Shown here: positions 22,130 through 33,534 of the stretch, one piece after another | Position numbering within the stretch: position 1 is the first letter of the stretch | How the letters are laid out: the number at the start of each line of letters is the position of its first letter | Origin: Ptiloglossa arizonensis | Lineage: Eukaryota > Arthropoda > Insecta > Hymenoptera > Colletidae | Assembly (NCBI RefSeq): GCF_051014685.1 | Contig: NW_027478385.1 | Span: 8,184,001-8,248,000, forward strand | Length of the DNA stretch: 64,000 bases | Direction: 5' to 3' | Position numbers and translations under genes: made by a program | Notes under the pieces: model-generated | The model's input: the letters and a program-made list of their open reading frames with translations, nothing else | Database searches by the model: none | What the model was told of the DNA's origin: nothing

Positions 22130-23221
22130 CTGTAATCGGGCGAGTTTCTACTTTCAGATGCAATAGGAATTTTTGGGTTAGGTCAATCCGTTCGCGAAAT
22201 ATGGGAGTTTGAAGCCAAGAAATGGTTGAGAAGGCAAAAAATTTTTCGCAATTCTGCTGCTCCAAACGCTTAACCAAAATGGCCTAGGGAAAAAATAGAC
22301 ATACCGTTGTAATTGGGCGAGTTTCTACTTTCAGACGCAACAGGAATTTTTGGGTTAGGTCAATCCGTTCGCGAGATATGGGAGTTTGAAGCCAAGAAAT
22401 GGTTGAGAAGGCAAAAAATTTTTCGCAATTCTGCTACTCCAAACGCTTAACCAGAATGGCCTAGGGGAAAAATACACATACCGTTGCAATCGGGCGAGTT
22501 TCTATTTTCAGACGCAACAGCAATTTTTGGGTTAGGTCAATCCGTTCGCGAGATATGGGAGTTTGAAGCCAAGAAATGGTTGAGAAGGCAAAAAATTTTT
22601 CGCAATTCTGCTGCTCCAAACGCTTAACCAGAATGGCCTAGGGAAAAAATACACATACCGCTGTAATCGGGCGATTTTCTACTTTCAGATGCAGTAGGAA
22701 TTTTTGGGTTAGGTCAATCCGTTGGCGAGATATGGGATTTTGACGCTAAGAAATGGTTGAGAAGACAACAAATTTTTCGCACTTCTGCTGCTCCAAACGC
22801 TTAACCAGAATGGCCTAAGGGAAAAATACACGTACCGTTGTAATCGGGCGAGTTTCTACTTACAAATGCAATAGGAATTTTTGGGTTAGGTCAATCCGTT
22901 CGCGAGATATGGAAGTTTGAAGACAAGAAATGGTTGAGAAGGCAAAAAATTTTTCGCAATTCTGCTGCTCCAAACGCTTAACCAGAATGGCCTAGGGAAA
23001 AAATACACGTACCGCTGTAATCGGGCGAGTTTCTACTTTCAGATGCAATAGGAATTTTTGGGGTAGGTCAATCCGTTCGCGAGATATGGGTGTTTGAAGC
23101 CAAGAAATGGTTGAGAAGGCAAAAAAATTTCGCAATTCTGCTGCTCCAAACGCTTAACCAGAATGGCCTAGGGAAAAAATACACATACCGCTGTAATCGG
23201 GCGATTTTCTACTTTCAGATG
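22130..23221 (+). repeat. About 1.09-kb segment duplicated at 25314-26405
   Basis: At offset 3184 the following agree: GCGAAATATGGG, CCAAAATGGCC with AAATAGACATACC, CTAGGGGAAAAATAC with ACCGTTGCAATC, CAACAGCAATTTTTGGG, GTTGGCGAG with GATTTTGACGC (22721/25905), CCTAAGGG with TACTTACAAATGC, and GGGTGTTTGAAGCC. The match ends where GCAGTAGG (left) faces GCAAAAGG (right). Confidence 0.85.
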
Positions 23222-25313
23222 CAGTAGGAATTTTTGGGTTAGGTCAACCCGTTCGCGAGATATGGGATTTTGAAGCTAAGAAATGGTTGAGAAGACAACA
23301 AATTTTTCGCACTTCTGCTGCTCCAAACGCTTAACCAGAATGGCCTAGGGAAAAAATACACATACCGCTGTAATCGGGCGATTTTCTACTTTCAGATGCA
23401 GTAGGAATTTTTGGGTTAGGTCAACCCGTTTGGGAGATATGGGATTTTGAAGCTAAGAAATGGTTGACAAGGCAATAAATTTTTCGCAATTTTGCTACTC
23501 CAATCGCTTAACCAGAATGGCCTAAGTGAAAAATACACGTACCGTTGTAATCGGGCGAGTTTCTACTTTCAAATGCAATAGGAATTTTTGGGATAGGTCA
23601 ATCCGTTCGCGAGATATGTAAGTTTGAAGACAAGAAATGGTTGAGAAGGCAAAAAATTTTTCGCAATTCTGCTGCTCCAAACGCTTAACCAGAATGGCCT
23701 AGGGAAAAAATACACATACCGTTGTAATCGGGCGTGTTTCTACTTTCAGACGCAATAGGAATTTTTGGGTCAGGTCAATCCGATCGCGAGATATGGGAGT
23801 TTGAAGCCAAGAAATGGTTGAGAAGGCAAAAAATTTTTCGCAATTCTGCTGCTTCAAACGCTTAACCAGAATGGCCTAGGGAAAAAATACACATACCGTT
23901 GTAATCGGGCGAGTTTCTACTTTCGGATGCAACAGGAATTTTTGGGTTAGGTCAATTCGTTCGCGAGATATGGGAGTTTGAAGCTAAGAAATAGTTCAGA
24001 AGGCAAAAAATTTTTCGCAATTCTGCTGCTCCAAACGCTTAACCAGAATGGCCTAGGGAAAAAATACACATACCGTTGTAATCGGGCGAGTTTCTACTTT
24101 CAGATGCAGTAGGAATTTTTGGGTTAGGTCAATCCATTCGCGAGATATGGGAGTTTGAATCCAAGAAATGGTTGAGAAGGCAAAAAATTTCACGCAATTC
24201 TGCTGCTCCAAACGCTTAACCAGAATGGCCTAGGGAAAAAATACACGTACCGTTGTAATCGGGCGGGTTTCTACTTTCCGATGCAATAGGAATTTTTGGG
24301 TTAGGTCAATCCGTTCGCGAAATATGGGAGTTTGAAGCCAAGAAATGGTTGAGAAGGCAAAAAATTTTTCGCAATTCTGCTGCTCCAAACGCTTAACCAA
24401 AATGGCCTAGGGAAAAAATAGACATACCGTTGTAATCGGGCGAGTTTCTACTTTCAGACGCAACAGGAATTTTTGGGTTAGGTCAATCCGTTCGCGAGAT
24501 ATGGGAGTTTGAAGCCAAGAAATGGTTGAGAAGGCAAAAAATTTTTCGCAATTCTGCTACTCCAAACGCTTAACCAGAATGGCCTAGGGGAAAAATACAC
24601 ATACCGTTGCAATCGGGCGAGTTTCTATTTTCAGACGCAACAGGAATTTTTGGGTTAGGTCAATCCGTTCGCGAGATATGGTACTTTGAAGCCAAGAAAT
24701 GGTTGAGAAGGCAAAAAAATTTCGCAATTTTGCTGCTCCAAACGCTTAACCAAAATGGCCTAGGGAAAAAATACACATACCGCTGTAATCGGGCGATTTT
24801 CTACTTTCAGATGCAGTAGGAATTTTTGGGTTAGGTCAATCCGTTCGCGAGATATGGGAGTTTGAAGCCAAGAAATGGTTGATAAGGCAAAAAATTTTTC
24901 GCAATTCTGCGGCTCCTAACGCTTAGCCAGAATGGCCAAGGGAAAAAATACACATACCGTTGTAATCGGGCGAGTTTCTACTTTCAGATGCAATAGGAAT
25001 TTTTGGGTTAGGTCAATCCGTTCGCGAAATATGGGAGTTTGAAGCCAAGAAATGGTTGAGAAGGCAAAAAATTTTTCGCAATTCTGCTGCTCCAAACGCT
25101 TAACCAGAATGGCCTAGGGAAAAAATACACATACCGTTGTAATCGGGCGAGTTTCTATTTTCAGATGCAATAGGAATTTTTGGGTTAGGCCAATCCATTC
25201 GCGAGATATGGGAGTTTGAATCCAAGAAATGGTTGAGAAGGCAAAAAATTTTTCGCAATTCTGCTGCTCCAAACGCTTAACCAGAATGGCCTAGGGAAAA
25301 AATACACGTACCG
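23222..25313 (+). repeat. Mixed satellite units between duplicated segments
   Basis: Holds GCGATTTTC units with GTCAACCCGTT (23240, 23420), a hybrid GTTTGGGAGATATGGG unit followed by a CCTAAGTG unit at 23519, a GATCGCG unit near 23770, a GGATGCAACAGG unit near 23930 with AAATAGTTCAG, and a GGTACTTTGAAGCC unit at 24680. No genes; a 70-residue open frame at 24607-24819 is repeat-derived. Confidence 0.7.
24670..25024 (+). repeat. Two-unit segment duplicated at 36161-36515
   Basis: The rare GATATGGTACTTTGAAGCC (24680/36171) and GCTTAGCCAGAATGGCCAAGGG (24921/36412) variants share an offset of 11491. Flanks differ on both sides, so a two-unit block was moved or copied over 11.5 kb. Confidence 0.8.
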
Positions 25314-25818
25314 CTGTAATCGGGCGAGTTTCTACTTTCAGATGCAATAGGAATTTTTGGGTTAGGTCAATCCGTTCGCGAAATATGGGAGTTTGAAGCC
25401 AAGAAATGGTTGAGAAGGCAAAAAATTTTTCGCAATTCTGCTGCTCCAAACGCTTAACCAAAATGGCCTAGGGAAAAAATAGACATACCGTTGTAATTGG
25501 GCGAGTTTCTACTTTCAGACGCAACAGGAATTTTTGGGTTAGGTCAATCCGTTCGCGAGATATGGGAGTTTGAAGCCAAGAAATGGTTGAGAAGGCAAAA
25601 AATTTTTCGCAATTCTGCTACTCCAAACGCTTCACCAGAATGGCCTAGGGGAAAAATACACATACCGTTGCAATCGGGCGAGTTTCTATTTTCAGACGCA
25701 ACAGCAATTTTTGGGTTAGGTCAATCCGTTCGCGAGATATGGGAGTTTGAAGCCAAGAAATGGTTGAGAAGGCAAAAAATTTTTCGCAATTCTGCTGCTC
25801 CAAACGCTTAACCAGAAT

Positions 25819-26701
25819 GGCCTAGGGAGAAAATACACATACCGCTGTAATCGGGCGATTTTCTACTTTCAGATGCAGTAGGAATTTTTGGGTTAGGTCA
25901 ATCCGTTGGCGAGATATGGGATTTTGACGCTAAGAAATGGTTGAGAAGACAACAAATTTTTCGCACTTCTGCTGCTCCAAACGCTTAACCAGAATGGCCT
26001 AAGGGAAAAATACACGTACCGTTGTAATCGGGCGAGTTTCTACTTACAAATGCAATAGGAATTTTTGGGTTAGGTCAATCCGTTCGCGAGATATGGAAGT
26101 TTGAAGACAAGAAATGGTTGAGAAGGCAAAAAATTTTTCGCAATTCTGCTGCTCCAAACGCTTAACCAGAATGGCCTAGGGAAAAAATACACGTACCGCT
26201 GTAATCGGGCGAGTTTCTACTTTCAGATGCAATAGGAATTTTTGGGGTAGGTCAATCCGTTCGCGAGATATGGGTGTTTGAAGCCAAGAAATGGTTGAGA
26301 AGGCAAAAAAATTTCGCAATTCTGCTGCTCCAAACGCTTAACCAGAATGGCCTAGGGAAAAAATACACATACCGCTGTAATCGGGCGATTTTCTACTTTC
26401 AGATGCAAAAGGAATTTTTGGGGTAGGTCAATCCGTTCGCGAGATATGGGAGTTTGAAGCCAAGAAATGGTTGAGAAGGCAAAAAAATTTCGCAATTCTG
26501 CTGCTCCAAACGCTTAACCAGAATGGCCTAGGGAAGACATACACATACCGTTGTAATCGGGCGAGTTTCTACTTTCAGATGCAATAGGAATTTTTGGGTT
26601 AGGTCAATCCGTTCGCGAGATATGGGAGTTTGAAGCCAAGAAATGGTTGATAAGGCAAAAAATTTTTCGCAATTCTGCTGCTCCAAACGCTTAACCAGAA
26701 T
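25819..26701 (+). repeat. 883-bp five-unit cassette, copy 1 of 3
   Basis: Order: CCTAGGGAGAAAATAC unit with GTTGGCGAG and GACGCTAAG; CCTAAGGG unit with TACTTACAAATGC; GGGGTAGG unit with GGGTGTTTGAAGCC and A7T3; GCGATTTTC unit with GCAAAAGG and A7T3; GGGAAGACATACAC unit with GTTGATAAGGC. It recurs at 27231-28113 and 28645-29527, each time 883 bp. Confidence 0.92.
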
Positions 26702-27230
26702 GGCCTAGGGAAAAATACACGTACCGTTGTAATCGGGCGAGTTTCTACTTACAAATGCAATAGGAATTTTTGGGTTAGGTCAATCCGTTCGCGAGATATG
26801 GAAGTTTGAAGACAAGAAATGGTTGAGAAGGCAAAAAATTTTTCGCAATTCTGCTGCTCCAAACGCTTAACCAGAATGGCCTAGGGAAAAAATACACGTA
26901 CCGCTGTAATCGGGCGAGTTTCTACTTTCAGATGCAATAGGAATTTTTGGGGTAGGTCAATCCGTTCGCGAGATATGGGTGTTTGAAGCCAAGAAATGGT
27001 TGAGAAGGCAAAAAAATTTCGCAATTCTGCTGCTCCAAACGCTTAACCAGAATGGCCTAGGGAAAAAATACACATACCGCTGTAATCGGGCGATTTTCTA
27101 CTTTCAGATGCAGTAGGAATTTTTGGGTTAGGTCAATCCGTTCGCGAGATATGGGATTTTGAAGCTAAGAAATGGTTGAGAAGACAACAAATTTTTCGCA
27201 CTTCTGCTGCTCCAAACGCTTAACCAGAAT
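26702..27230 (+). repeat. 529-bp three-unit filler after cassette copy 1
   Basis: Two units resemble cassette units 2 and 3 again (TACTTACAAATGC; GGGTGTTTG) and one is a GCGATTTTC/GCAGTAGG unit with GACAACAAATT. The first has only five A in GGGAAAAATAC, giving 176 bp. Confidence 0.85.
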
Positions 27231-28113
27231 GGCCTAGGGAGAAAATACACATACCGCTGTAATCGGGCGATTTTCTACTTTCAGATGCAGTAGGAATTTT
27301 TGGGTTAGGTCAATCCGTTGGCGAGATATGGGATTTTGACGCTAAGAAATGGTTGAGAAGACAACAAATTTTTCGCACTTCTGCTGCTCCAAACGCTTAA
27401 CCAGAATGGCCTAAGGGAAAAATACACGTACCGTTGTAATCGGGCGAGTTTCTACTTACAAATGCAATAGGAATTTTTGGGTTAGGTCAATCCGTTCGCG
27501 AGATATGGAAGTTTGAAGACAAGAAATGGTTGAGAAGGCAAAAAATTTTTCGCAATTCTGCTGCTCCAAACGCTTAACCAGAATGGCCTAGGGAAAAAAT
27601 ACACGTACCGCTGTAATCGGGCGAGTTTCTACTTTCAGATGCAATAGGAATTTTTGGGGTAGGTCAATCCGTTCGCGAGATATGGGTGTTTGAAGCCAAG
27701 AAATGGTTGAGAAGGCAAAAAAATTTCGCAATTCTGCTGCTCCAAACGCTTAACCAGAATGGCCTAGGGAAAAAATACACATACCGCTGTAATCGGGCGA
27801 TTTTCTACTTTCAGATGCAAAAGGAATTTTTGGGGTAGGTCAATCCGTTCGCGAGATATGGGAGTTTGAAGCCAAGAAATGGTTGAGAAGGCAAAAAAAT
27901 TTCGCAATTCTGCTGCTCCAAACGCTTAACCAGAATGGCCTAGGGAAGACATACACATACCGTTGTAATCGGGCGAGTTTCTACTTTCAGATGCAATAGG
28001 AATTTTTGGGTTAGGTCAATCCGTTCGCGAGATATGGGAGTTTGAAGCCAAGAAATGGTTGATAAGGCAAAAAATTTTTCGCAATTCTGCTGCTCCAAAC
28101 GCTTAACCAGAAT
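27231..28113 (+). repeat. 883-bp five-unit cassette, copy 2 of 3
   Basis: Same unit order and private variants as 25819-26701; starts 1412 bp after copy 1. Confidence 0.92.
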
Positions 28114-28644
28114 GGCCTAGCGAAAAAATACACGTACCGCTGTAATCGGGCGAGTTTCTACTTTCAGATGCAATAGGAATTTTTGGGTTAGGTCAATCCG
28201 TTCGCGAAATATGGGAGTTTGAAGCCAAGAAATGGTTGAGAAGGCAAAAAATTTTTCGCAATTCTGCTGCTCCAAACGCTTAACCAAAATGGCCTAGCGA
28301 AAAAATACACGTACCGCTGTAATCGGGCGAGTTTCTACTTTCAGATGCAATAGGAATTTTTGGGTTAGGTCAATCCGTTCGCGAAATATGGGAGTTTGAA
28401 GCCAAGAAATGGTTGAGAAGGCAAAAAATTTTTCGCAATTCTGCTGCTCCAAACGCTTAACCAAAATGGCCTAGGGAAAAAATAGACATACCGTTGTAAT
28501 TGGGCGAGTTTCTACTTTCAGACGCAACAGGAATTTTTGGGTTAGGTCAATCCGTTCGCGAGATATGGGAGTTTGAAGCCAAGAAATGGTTGAGAAGGCA
28601 AAAAATTTTTCGCAATTCTGCTGCTCCAAACGCTTAACCAGAAT
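28114..28644 (+). repeat. 531-bp three-unit filler after cassette copy 2
   Basis: Unlike the first filler: two near-identical units with GGCCTAGCGAAAAAATAC and GCGAAATATGGG, then a CCAAAATGG unit with AAATAGACATACC and TAATTGGGCG. The last unit also occurs at about 22286 and 25470. Confidence 0.85.
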
Positions 28645-29527
28645 GGCCTAGGGAGAAAATACACATACCGCTGTAATCGGGCGATTTTCTACTTTCAGAT
28701 GCAGTAGGAATTTTTGGGTTAGGTCAATCCGTTGGCGAGATATGGGATTTTGACGCTAAGAAATGGTTGAGAAGACAACAAATTTTTCGCACTTCTGCTG
28801 CTCCAAACGCTTAACCAGAATGGCCTAAGGGAAAAATACACGTACCGTTGTAATCGGGCGAGTTTCTACTTACAAATGCAATAGGAATTTTTGGGTTAGG
28901 TCAATCCGTTCGCGAGATATGGAAGTTTGAAGACAAGAAATGGTTGAGAAGGCAAAAAATTTTTCGCAATTCTGCTGCTCCAAACGCTTAACCAGAATGG
29001 CCTAGGGAAAAAATACACGTACCGCTGTAATCGGGCGAGTTTCTACTTTCAGATGCAATAGGAATTTTTGGGGTAGGTCAATCCGTTCGCGAGATATGGG
29101 TGTTTGAAGCCAAGAAATGGTTGAGAAGGCAAAAAAATTTCGCAATTCTGCTGCTCCAAACGCTTAACCAGAATGGCCTAGGGAAAAAATACACATACCG
29201 CTGTAATCGGGCGATTTTCTACTTTCAGATGCAAAAGGAATTTTTGGGGTAGGTCAATCCGTTCGCGAGATATGGGAGTTTGAAGCCAAGAAATGGTTGA
29301 GAAGGCAAAAAAATTTCGCAATTCTGCTGCTCCAAACGCTTAACCAGAATGGCCTAGGGAAGACATACACATACCGTTGTAATCGGGCGAGTTTCTACTT
29401 TCAGATGCAATAGGAATTTTTGGGTTAGGTCAATCCGTTCGCGAGATATGGGAGTTTGAAGCCAAGAAATGGTTGATAAGGCAAAAAATTTTTCGCAATT
29501 CTGCGGCTCCTAACGCTTAACCAGAAT
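28645..29527 (+). repeat. 883-bp five-unit cassette, copy 3 of 3
   Basis: Same order as the other cassettes, starting 1414 bp after copy 2. The last unit ends CTGCGGCTCCTAACGC instead of CTGCTGCTCCAAACGC, marking the change into the next mosaic. Confidence 0.9.
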
Positions 29528-30476
29528 GGCCTAGGGAAAAAATACACATACCGTTGTAATCGGGCGAGTTTCTACTTTCAGATGCAATACGAATTTTTGG
29601 GTTAGGACAATCCGTTCGCGAGATATGGGAGTTTGAAGCTAAGAAATGGTTGAGAACAGAACAAATTTTTCGCAATTCTGCTGCTCCAAACGCTTAACCA
29701 GAGTGGCCTAGGGAATAAATACGTATACCGTTGTAATCGGGCGAGTTTCTAATTTCACACGCAGCAGGAATTTTTGGGTTTGGTCAATCCGTTCGCGAGA
29801 TATGGGACTTTGAAGCTAAGAAATGGTTGAGAAGGCAAAAAATTTTTCGCAATTCTGCTGCTCCAAACACTTAACCAGAATGCCCTAGGGAAGACATACA
29901 CATACCGTTGTAATCGGGCGAGTTTCTACTTTCAGACGCAATAGGAATTTTTGTGTTAGGTCAATCCGTTCGCGAGATATGGGAGTTTGAAGCCATGAAA
30001 TGGTTGAGAAGGCAAAAAATTTTTCGCAATTCTGCTGCTCCAAACGCTTAACCAGAATGGCCTAGGGCAAAAAGACACATACCGTTGTAATCGCACGAGT
30101 TTCTACTTTCAGATGCAATAGGAATTTTTGGGTTAGGTCAATCCGTTCGCGAGATATGGAAGTTTGAAGACAAGAAATGGTTGAGAAGGCAAAAAATTTT
30201 TCGCAATTCTGCTGCTCCAAACGCTTAACCAGAATGGCCTAGGGAAAAAATACACGTACCGCTGTAATCGGGCGAGTTTCTACTTTCAGATGCAATAGGA
30301 ATTTTTGGGGTAGGTCAATCCGTTCGCGAGATATGGGAGTTTGAAACCAAGAAATGGTTGAGAAGGCAAAAAAATTTCGCAATTCTGCTGCTCCAAACGC
30401 TTAACCAGAATGGCCTAGGGAAAAAATACACATACCGCTGTAATCGGGCGATTTTCTACTTTCAGATGCAGTAGGA

Positions 30477-31296
30477 ATTTTTGGGTTAGGTCAATCCGTT
30501 CGCGAGATATGGGATTTTGAAGCTAAGAAATGGTTGAGAAGACAACAAATTTTTCGCACTTCTGCTGCTCCAAACGGTTAACCAGATTGGCCTTGGGAAA
30601 AAATACACGTACCGCTGTAACCGGGCGAGTTTCTACTTTCAGATGCAATAGGAATTTTTGGGTTAGGTCAATCCGTTCGCGAGATATGGGAGTTTGAAGC
30701 CAAGAAATGGTTGATAAGGCAAAAAATTTTTCGCAATTCTGCGGCTCCTAACGCTTAACCAGAATGGCCTAGGGAAAAAATACACATACCGTTGTAATCG
30801 GGCGAGTCTCTACTTTCAGATGCAATGCGAATTTTTGGGTTAGGACAATCCGTTCGCAAGATATGGGAGTTTGAAGCTAAGAAATGGTTGAGAACAGAAC
30901 AAATTTTTCGCAATTCTGCTGCTCCAAACGCTTAACCAGAATGGCATAGGGAATAAATACGCATACCGTTGTAATCGGGCCAGTTTCTAATTTCAGACGC
31001 AGCAGGAATTTTTGGGTTTGGTCAATCCGTTCGCGAGATATGGGCGTTTGAAGCTAAGAAATGGTTGAGAAGGCAAAAAATTTTTCACAATTCTGCTGCT
31101 CAAAACACTTAACCAGAATGCCCTAGGGAAGACATACACATACCGTTGTAATCGGACGAGTTTCTACTTTCAGACGCAATAGGAATTTTTGGGTTAGGTC
31201 AATCCGTTCGCGAGATATGGGAGTTTGAAGCCATGAAATGGTTGAGAAGGCAAAAAATTTTTCGCAATTCTGCTGCTCCAAACGCTTAACCAGAAT
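30477..31296 (+). repeat. About 820-bp segment duplicated at 37197-38016
   Basis: At offset 6720 both carry CAAACGGTTAACCAG, ACCGCTGTAACCGGGCGAG, GCAATGCGAATTTTT, GGCATAGGGAATAAATAC, GGGCGTTTGAAGC and the CCCTAGGGAAGACATAC unit. They differ at a few bases (ACGCATACC against ACATATACC). Confidence 0.84.
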
Positions 31297-31449
31297 GGCC
31301 TAGGGAAAAAATACACATACCGCTGTAATCGGGCGATTTTCTACTTTCAGATGCAGTAGGAATTTTCGGGTTAGGTCAATCCGTTCGCGAGATATGGGAG
31401 TTTGAAGCCAAGAAATGGTTGAGAAGGCAAAAAATTTTTCGCAATTCTG

Positions 31450-32120
31450 CTGCTCCAAACGCTTAACCAGAATGGCCTAGGGAAAAAATACACATACCGC
31501 TGTAATCGGGCGATTTTCTACTTTCAGATGCAAAAGGAATTTTTGGGGTAGGTCAATCCGTTCGCGAGATATGGGAGTTTGAAGCCAAGAAATGGTTGAG
31601 AAGGCAAAAAAATTTCGCAATTCTGCTGCTCCAAACGCTTAACCAGAATGGCCTAGGGGAAAAATACACATACCGCTGTAATCGGGCGATTTTCTACTTT
31701 CAGATGCAGTAGGAATTTTTGGGTTAGGTCAATCCGTTCGCGAGATATGGGATTTTGAAGCTAAGAAATGGTTGAGAAGACAACACATTTTTCGCACTTC
31801 TGCTGCTCCAAACGCTTAACCAGATTGGCCTTGGGAAAAAATACACATACCGTTGCAATCGGGCGAGTTTCTACTTTCAGATGCAACAGGAATTTTTGGG
31901 TTAGGACAATCCGTTCGCGAGATATGGGAGTTTGAAACTAAGAAATGGTTGAGAACAGAACAAATTTTTCGCAATTCTGCTGCTCCAAACGCTTAACCAG
32001 AATGGCCTAGGGAATAAATACGCATACCGTTGTAATCGGGCGAGTTTCTAATTTCAGACGCAGCAGGAATTTTTGGGTTTGGTCAATCCGTTCGCGAGAT
32101 ATGGGACTGTGAAGCTAAGA
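31450..32120 (+). repeat. About 670-bp segment duplicated at 32864-33534
   Basis: Offset 1414 (eight units). Shared: GCAAAAGG with GGGGTAGG, CTAGGGGAAAAATAC, GACAACACATTTTTCGC (31781/33195), TTAGGACAATCC with GAAACTAAG, and GGGACTGTGAAGC. Right edge: GACAACAAATT against GGCAAAAAATT. Confidence 0.82.
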
Positions 32121-32863
32121 AATGGTTGAGAAGACAACAAATTTTTCGCACTTCTGCTGCTCCAAACGCTTAACCAGATTGGCCTTGGGAAAAAATACAC
32201 CTACCGCTGTAATCGGGCGAGTTTCTACTTTCAGATGCAATAGGAATTTTTGGGTTAGGTCAATCCGTTCGCGAGATATGGGAGTTTGAAGCCAAGAAAT
32301 GGTTGATAAGGCAAAAAATTTTTCGCAATTCTGCGGCTCCTAACGCTTAACCAGAAGGGCCTAGGGAAAAAATACACATACCGTTGTAATCGGGCGAGTT
32401 TCTACTTTCAGATGCAATACGAATTTTTGGGTTAGGACAATCCGTTCGCGAGATATGGGAGTTTGAAACTAAGAAATGGTTGAGAACAGAACTAATTTTT
32501 CGCAATTCTGCTGCTCTAAACGCTTAGCCAGAATGGGCTAGGGAAAAAATACACATACCGTTGTAATCGGGCGAGTTTCTACTTTCAGATGCAACAGGAA
32601 TTTTTGGGTTAGGTCAATCCGTTCGCGAGATATGGGCGTTTGAAGCCAAGAAATGGTTGAGAAGGCAAAAAATTTTTCGCAATTCTGCTGCTCCAAACAC
32701 TTAACCAGAATGCCCTAGGGAAGACATACACATACCGTTGTAATCGGACGAGTTTCTACTTTCAGATGCAATAGGAATTTTTGGGGTAGGTCAATCCGTT
32801 CGCGAGATATGGGAGGTTGAAGCCATGAAATGGTTGAGAAGGCAAAAAAATTTCGCAATTCTG

Positions 32864-33534
32864 TTGCTCCAAACGCTTAACCAGAATGGCCTAGGGAAAA
32901 AATACACATACCGCTGTAATCGGGCGATTTTCTACTTTCAGATGCAAAAGGAATTTTTGGGGTAGGTCAATCCGTTCGCGAGATATGGGAGTTTGAAGCC
33001 AAGAAATGGTTCAGAAGGCAAAAAAATTTCGCAATTCTGCTGCTCCAAACGCTTAACCAGAATGGCCTAGGGGAAAAATACACATACCGCTGTAATCGGG
33101 CGATTTTCTACTTTCAGATGCAGTAGGAATTTTTGGGTTAGGTCAATCCGTTCGCGAGATATGGGATTTTGAAGCTAAGAAATGGTTGAGAAGACAACAC
33201 ATTTTTCGCACTTCTGCTGCTCCAAACGCTTAACCAGATTGGCCTTGGGAAAAAATACACATACCGTTGTAATCGGGCGAGTTTCTACTTTCAGATGCAA
33301 TACGAATTTTTGGGTTAGGACAATCCGTTCGCGAGATATGGGAGTTTGAAACTAAGAAATGGTTGAGAACAGAACAAATTTTTCGCAATTCTTCTGCTCC
33401 AAACGCTTAACCAGAATGGCCTAGGGAATAAATACGCATACCGTTGTAATCGGGCGGGTTTCTAATTTCAGACGCAGCAGGAATTTTTGGGTTTGGTCAA
33501 TCCGTTCGCGAGATATGGGACTGTGAAGCTAAGA
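32864..33534 (+). repeat. Copy of the 31450-32120 segment, eight units downstream
   Basis: Partner at offset 1414, with minor changes (CTTCTGCTCC, CGGGCGGGTTTC). Confidence 0.82.

Noticed and set aside
25497..25811. Forward 104-residue open frame (also 24607-24819)
   Set aside because: Spans successive satellite units with visible internal repetition; stops are absent only through local variants such as GCTTCACCAG in place of GCTTAACCAG.
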